Assembly (NCBI GenBank): GCA_018697195.1
Contig: CM031864.1
Span: 22,945,257-23,009,256 of the forward strand
DNA length: 64,000 nucleotides
Reading direction: 5' to 3'
DNA from: Certhia americana
Lineage: Eukaryota > Chordata > Aves > Passeriformes > Certhiidae
The notes under the pieces are model-generated. The model did not search any database and was not told the origin of the DNA. It saw only the letters and a program-made list of their open reading frames with translations. Shown one piece after another: positions 59,459-64,000 of the stretch. Each line of letters starts with the position of its first letter. Position 1 is the stretch's first letter. Position numbers and translations under genes: made by a program.

Positions 59459-62400
59459 CCTGTGCCTGTTGAAAACAGAAGAGAAACTTATAAAAACAGG
59501 AGCCACCCACCTGCTTGGGAGTCGGCCTGAAATATATTGGCTGCAACTGCTGCTCTGCTCAAACAACAGGGAGCTGATGTTATACAATTCAGTTGCAAGG
59601 GAAAAGTGACCAGCAGCAATATTAAATAATTTATTTCATTCATTCACATTTACTTCATATATTATCAATACAGGACTGTTTCCCTTATACTTTTCTCCTC
59701 ACCAAAACAGGTTTTCAATACAATTTGCTTCTAGCTACAAGTTGGACACAATCCTTTAAAAATGAGCAGCTTAAAAAAGGAGAAAACAAAACTCTTTAGC
59801 ATGGCTTTGGAATGTTAACATTGCTTGTGTCACTAGTAGGATACCTCTGGGGATTTTGTTTAGCCAGAAAGGCTGTGTTTAGGCTAGTGACTGAAACACA
59901 TCTTCGGGACCCCTGGAGCACGTGTCCCTCCGCACAGCTTCTGCTTCCCGCGGGGGAATCGTGAGGCTGGCACCCCCCTGCTGCCACCACCACACCTCAG
60001 CAGAGAGGGACGTGCCTTTAACACCACTCCATGGCTTTCTCAACTGCTGATATTGCCAGTTTTCCTGTACCTGCAGCTGCTTGTTGTTTAGACAGCTTTT
60101 ATAATATTAGAGAGCTGCAACAACTGGTCTTGAGCTTAAAGCAGCATTTTCACTGTAAGCACTGCTGCTCAGCCCTTAGAAGTGGAGCTAAGTAATTCTG
60201 GGAGAATTTTATCTGACAAATGTAAACATGGAATGCATGAATTTTCATTAATATTTCACATGAAGAAAACAAGGCTGAATCAATCAGATTGTATTGCAAT
60301 TTAGCCACTATCTCTGGTGATAAGCAACCACACCAAACCCACAACTCTCTTCAGTTCCCCCAGTTTAAAATTATCGAGGATATTTCTTTGTGAACAGCTT
60401 TTTGCTTGCTGGACCTTCTCTCAAGAGCTTACTTACATATTTTGATTTATAACTAAAGTCTGAAAATGTGTTTTTTTAAAGTTCTCCATCTGCATTCCGT
60501 GCTCCAAAACATTCAGTCCCTCCAGGGCCCTTCTCAACCTGTGCTCCCTTCACCTCTGCAGCTGCTCTTGCCTTACTGCACCTCCTCTTGCAGGGCTGCA
60601 CATGGCACAGGGAAAGAAGTCACCTGGCAGCAGAGACTTCCACAGAAGGTGATGGAAATAAATGCCAACAGTCTCAGAAGGCTTCATATCTACCTGTTAG
60701 TTATACAACAATCCTCCAAAGGTACCCAGGCTGTGGAACAGCCAGAGGGTTGAAATATATTCACAAAACTGTAGGAGCTCTCCCTCAGATTAGTACCAGA
60801 GTCTAGTGAACTCAACCTGAGTGGCATGGACACCTTCAAACTGTGCAACCACAGAGCTGTGGACAACCTGCCAAAAATCTGCATTTTATTGCAAAGAAGC
60901 ATCTAACTCCTCCAATGGAACATTGAGCTAATGTCAGCATTAACCCAGAAACATATAGCTGCATAACAGCAATTTGAACTGATTTCAGAAGCAAGCTAAA
61001 AGTATCATACCAACAAAATGCACTTTATGACCTAGTCCACACCTAGTTTTAGACAACTCAGAGACTGTTAATGGTTTGGGTCTTTTTTCTTTGTGGGGGT
61101 TGTTTTCTGGGTTTGGTAATATTTCATTTACAGGAAGGTTGAAGACTTTATGCCAATATATGCACTTGCACCATATTTCTTTAAATATGTTCCAGGAAAT
61201 GCCATACTGATGAACTGCTCTGTAATGTAATCCTTCAGACTGGAGCAATTCATAAGATCCCAAGAACAAAAAAGCTTTTTCAGCAGGTATAGTTAATCAG
61301 GAAGTGAGTACATGCCATATTAGTAGTCCCCTCAGGGTTTCCAATCCTCAACCAGAGCATGGCCAGTTTGTTGTTTTGCTAGGAAAGCTGTCACAGGACA
61401 GACAGACTCATTAGAGCTCCATTTCCACATTCTCTAGAGTTCAGAGGAGAAGCTTTGCCTTGTCTGCTCTGAGGTCTTTATTGGTTGTAAACCAGGACAG
61501 ACTTGAAGGAAAATTCTCAGCCCTATGGTCCAAAAAGTTCACAGTGTAAGAAACAATTCACACCAAGGATAAACTGTGAAATACATTCCTTAAAGTGTTT
61601 TATTATCATTTTTTCTTTGAGTCTGTACTGGAGATACATATCTCTTTGACACAAAGCCCTTTGTCCCACAGCCAGTGTAAGAGCTCCAGGGACAAAACTG
61701 CAAATTGGTTTCCAAGTCTATTTTAGGAATGGCTTAACAATCAGAAGAGGAAGTGTGATATTCAAATCAAATGGCTAAATTTTCAGTAATAAAGGTGATG
61801 GGGCAAGATCTGCTCTAACAGCACAGAACAACAAAATGCAAATATTCTAGCATTAAGTGGCTTTGCATGGGGCTGCACCTGCTGAAGTCACACATTGCTG
61901 CCTGCTGACTTTGGTAGGGAACAAGGCTGTAGGGGAGCTCCAGGGGGCTGGGGTGGTGTCCCTCTCCCAGTGCAGCATGGCAGTCGCTGATGAGCAGCTC
62001 TCTGGCTGCAGCTGCATCCCCCAGCACATCACCATAAACTCCAGCTGCCCAGCAGCCTCCAGCAGTCATCCACCAGGGAACACTTATTCCATCACATGAA
62101 CACCCCAAAAAGCAATAGTTTGAGGGACACAGCAGCTCTAAATATTGCACCTGCCTTTCCCCTACTGGAGTAGACTCCATTTGAAAAGGATAATGACTTC
62201 CATCAGGCTGGCACGTCGGGCAATGACCACCCCAGCATTGAGGCATGCAGCTGCCTGGAGCCTGGCAGGATGTGACATGAGCAGCACTGCTGCACATGCA
62301 GCTCAGGGTGCCTGCACAGACATTCAGTTCAGCTCATCTCAAATGCCACTGTGTCCAAAAACCCTACTGATAAGAGCATACAAATATACATGTAACTAAA

Positions 62401-64000
62401 CTCAGGTTTGTTAGCAATCAGCAGAGAAAGGTTTCTTAGTGCTCATATTAAGCTATTTTTAAACTGATACAGTTACTTAGTGTTCACTTGAAAAAACAGA
62501 AAGATTTATAGATTTTTTCCAGAGAAATAAACCAAATGCTTCCAGGTGACAGCATAACACAAAGGCACCAAAGAGAATGGAGCAATGCCTATTTACAGGA
62601 GCAAAGGATCCAGCCTCCAGCATTCTCTCTGCATTCAAATTAAATGGACACACTGCAACCTTTCATCTGGTTTAAAAAGTAGTGGAAAATCACTGCTGGT
62701 GCAAAACCAGCTGTGCCTTTGTGCTGGCTTGTCCTGTGGAGCACATCGTGTGCATTTGCTTGGCCCAATTCACAAAACAAGGCACCCAAGCATACAGCAC
62801 ACCACGGGGGTGAAATCCAGCCACATGTTGCTTTAGGGGTGTCTGCATAAACCACTGCTCAAAAATCCAGCTGTTGCTGTCATTGGCACTGGGGGCAAGT
62901 TGGTGCTCTGAGATGTGGCTCTGAGATTATGGGAAATGGGTATTACTCTGCTGGTCCAAGGGTCTGTCAACAAAGGGGAGATTTACTGAGGCAATTATTC
63001 CTGCCTGTAACAGCGCACTAACCTGCTACAGTCACACTGATGCAACTCTTAGTACTGAAGTATTTATCTGCAGTTCAGATTAAATCGCTTTGAATGCAAT
63101 ATAATTATTATACTGACATAATTGTAACAGCAAATATTGCTTTGTAGACAAGTTCTAAGGAGCAAAAGTCTTTTCTGCCCTGGAAAAGATTAGGCAGATA
63201 AAAATAATGAATCATCAGATATTTTTCTTGCTCCTATTATCTGTCTCTGCTAACAGCCTACATGTCAGGAAACTTGAGCTAATGGACTGGGCATGGGTTT
63301 AGGACAACGAGTGTCTTCTCTCTGGTTGTCACATGCTGAGTGACAGCAGGTAAGTCACCTGTTCTTTTTGCCTTTGGGTTTGTTAGTAGCAATGATATTT
63401 TTTCTGGCAAGTCAGTAGAGGCAGAATGCCAATTTAATAGTCACTGTCTAATTTTCCTGTTTCAAATGTTTTTTCTTCTTAACACTGATCAGAATAAACA
63501 AGATATCTTTTGCTCCAGTATTCCATGTTAGCACATTCCGCACAGAAATATGGCTCCTCTGCTAAATGCACCTGATGCTGACAGTTGCAAATGGTTTGCA
63601 AATTTAGAAGCTATCTGAGCTCAAAACTCAGTTCCTTTGTGTGAGTCTAACCACTGTAATACTCTGGAGACAGAGAAGAGCAGCAAAACCACATTTGATG
63701 CAACAGTGTTACCTTCAAGCCACAAAGGAAGAAGTTCTTTGTTTCAACATAGCATTTTATCTGCAGTGCTGCAGAGGTGGATGTGGTGACCTGCAGTGAT
63801 GCATGTGCTATCACAGATCTCCAAAAATAGGTCTTTTCTACAATAGCTCACCCTGCTAGATGGCTGGGACATGCAGTGGTCACTATCTGATTGAAATGAC
63901 CTTAATGTCTATTTTCTGGTAGGTTAGTGTTGGTCTAGTCTCAAAACCCACAACCCAAGAGCTGTGCCACTGTTCCAGACCATGATGGGCTGCAGAGACA

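Larger units (their letters stand above)
51395..64000. other. Downstream intergenic DNA, right part
   Basis: Largely AT-rich non-coding DNA with GC-richer patches at about 56.32-56.90, 59.90-60.00 and 61.86-62.30 kb. The longest open frames (147-197 codons around 56.2-56.9 kb on both strands, and 160 codons on the minus strand at 61815-62297) overlap each other or lie in compositionally biased DNA and show no recognisable domain. I call no gene here. Confidence 0.4.

Noticed and set aside
61815..62297. 160-codon minus-strand frame rich in Cys and Ser
   Set aside because: No recognisable family and an overlapping frame is open on the plus strand; treated as chance.
44680..64000. Possible NEK7 terminal exons on the minus strand
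   Set aside because: Expected from mammalian synteny, but I could not find the conserved kinase C-lobe or tail codons in any frame; the gene probably lies beyond the right edge.

Overview
This window is nuclear DNA from a bird, most likely a neoavian or passerine-type genome. The evidence is AT-rich, intron-bearing vertebrate sequence, CR1 retroposon 3' ends finishing in the avian ATTCTATGATTCTGT-type tail, and avian-type endogenous retroviral LTRs that start TGTGCTGG. It also carries two genes, PTPRC (CD45) and ATP6V1G3, that are neighbours on vertebrate chromosomes. I see no bacterial-style gene organisation, CRISPR array, rRNA or tRNA. Nearly all open reading frames over 60 codons are chance frames in non-coding DNA.

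Layout. (1) 1-9,395: the start of PTPRC, which runs leftward; this is the first coding intron. It holds a perfect 14-bp palindrome, a T30 tract beside a CpG-bearing GC-rich patch, an (AAAAC)n repeat, and an old endogenous retroviral element (LTR, primer-binding-site-like stretch and non-coding leader with degenerate tandem repeats) at about 5.03-6.93 kb. (2) 9,396-9,513: the PTPRC leader exon on the minus strand, encoding the signal peptide, with a paired IRF/ETS motif about 0.2 kb upstream. (3) 9.5-33.6 kb: the head-to-head intergenic interval, with two CR1 fragments, a pair of closely similar 147-bp sequences in inverted orientation 5.3 kb apart, several GC-rich patches and a solo LTR at 28.7-29.2 kb. 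(4) 33,635-44,679: the complete ATP6V1G3 gene on the plus strand, with a TATA box, three coding exons, two introns and a polyadenylation signal. It encodes a 118-residue V-ATPase G subunit. (5) 44.7-64 kb: downstream DNA with no exon I can support. It holds a candidate further LTR (50.7-51.4 kb), short tandem repeats, homopolymer runs and GC-rich patches.

The two genes are divergent and functionally unrelated. PTPRC is the leukocyte receptor tyrosine phosphatase. ATP6V1G3 is the tissue-restricted stator subunit of the proton pump. Their regulatory DNA probably lies in the 24-kb gap. The most interesting unexplained structures are the inverted 147-bp pair, the CpG patch with a strong plus-strand splice donor inside the PTPRC intron, and the tandem-repeat leader of the retroviral element. 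I found no clear evidence of a wholly new biological system.
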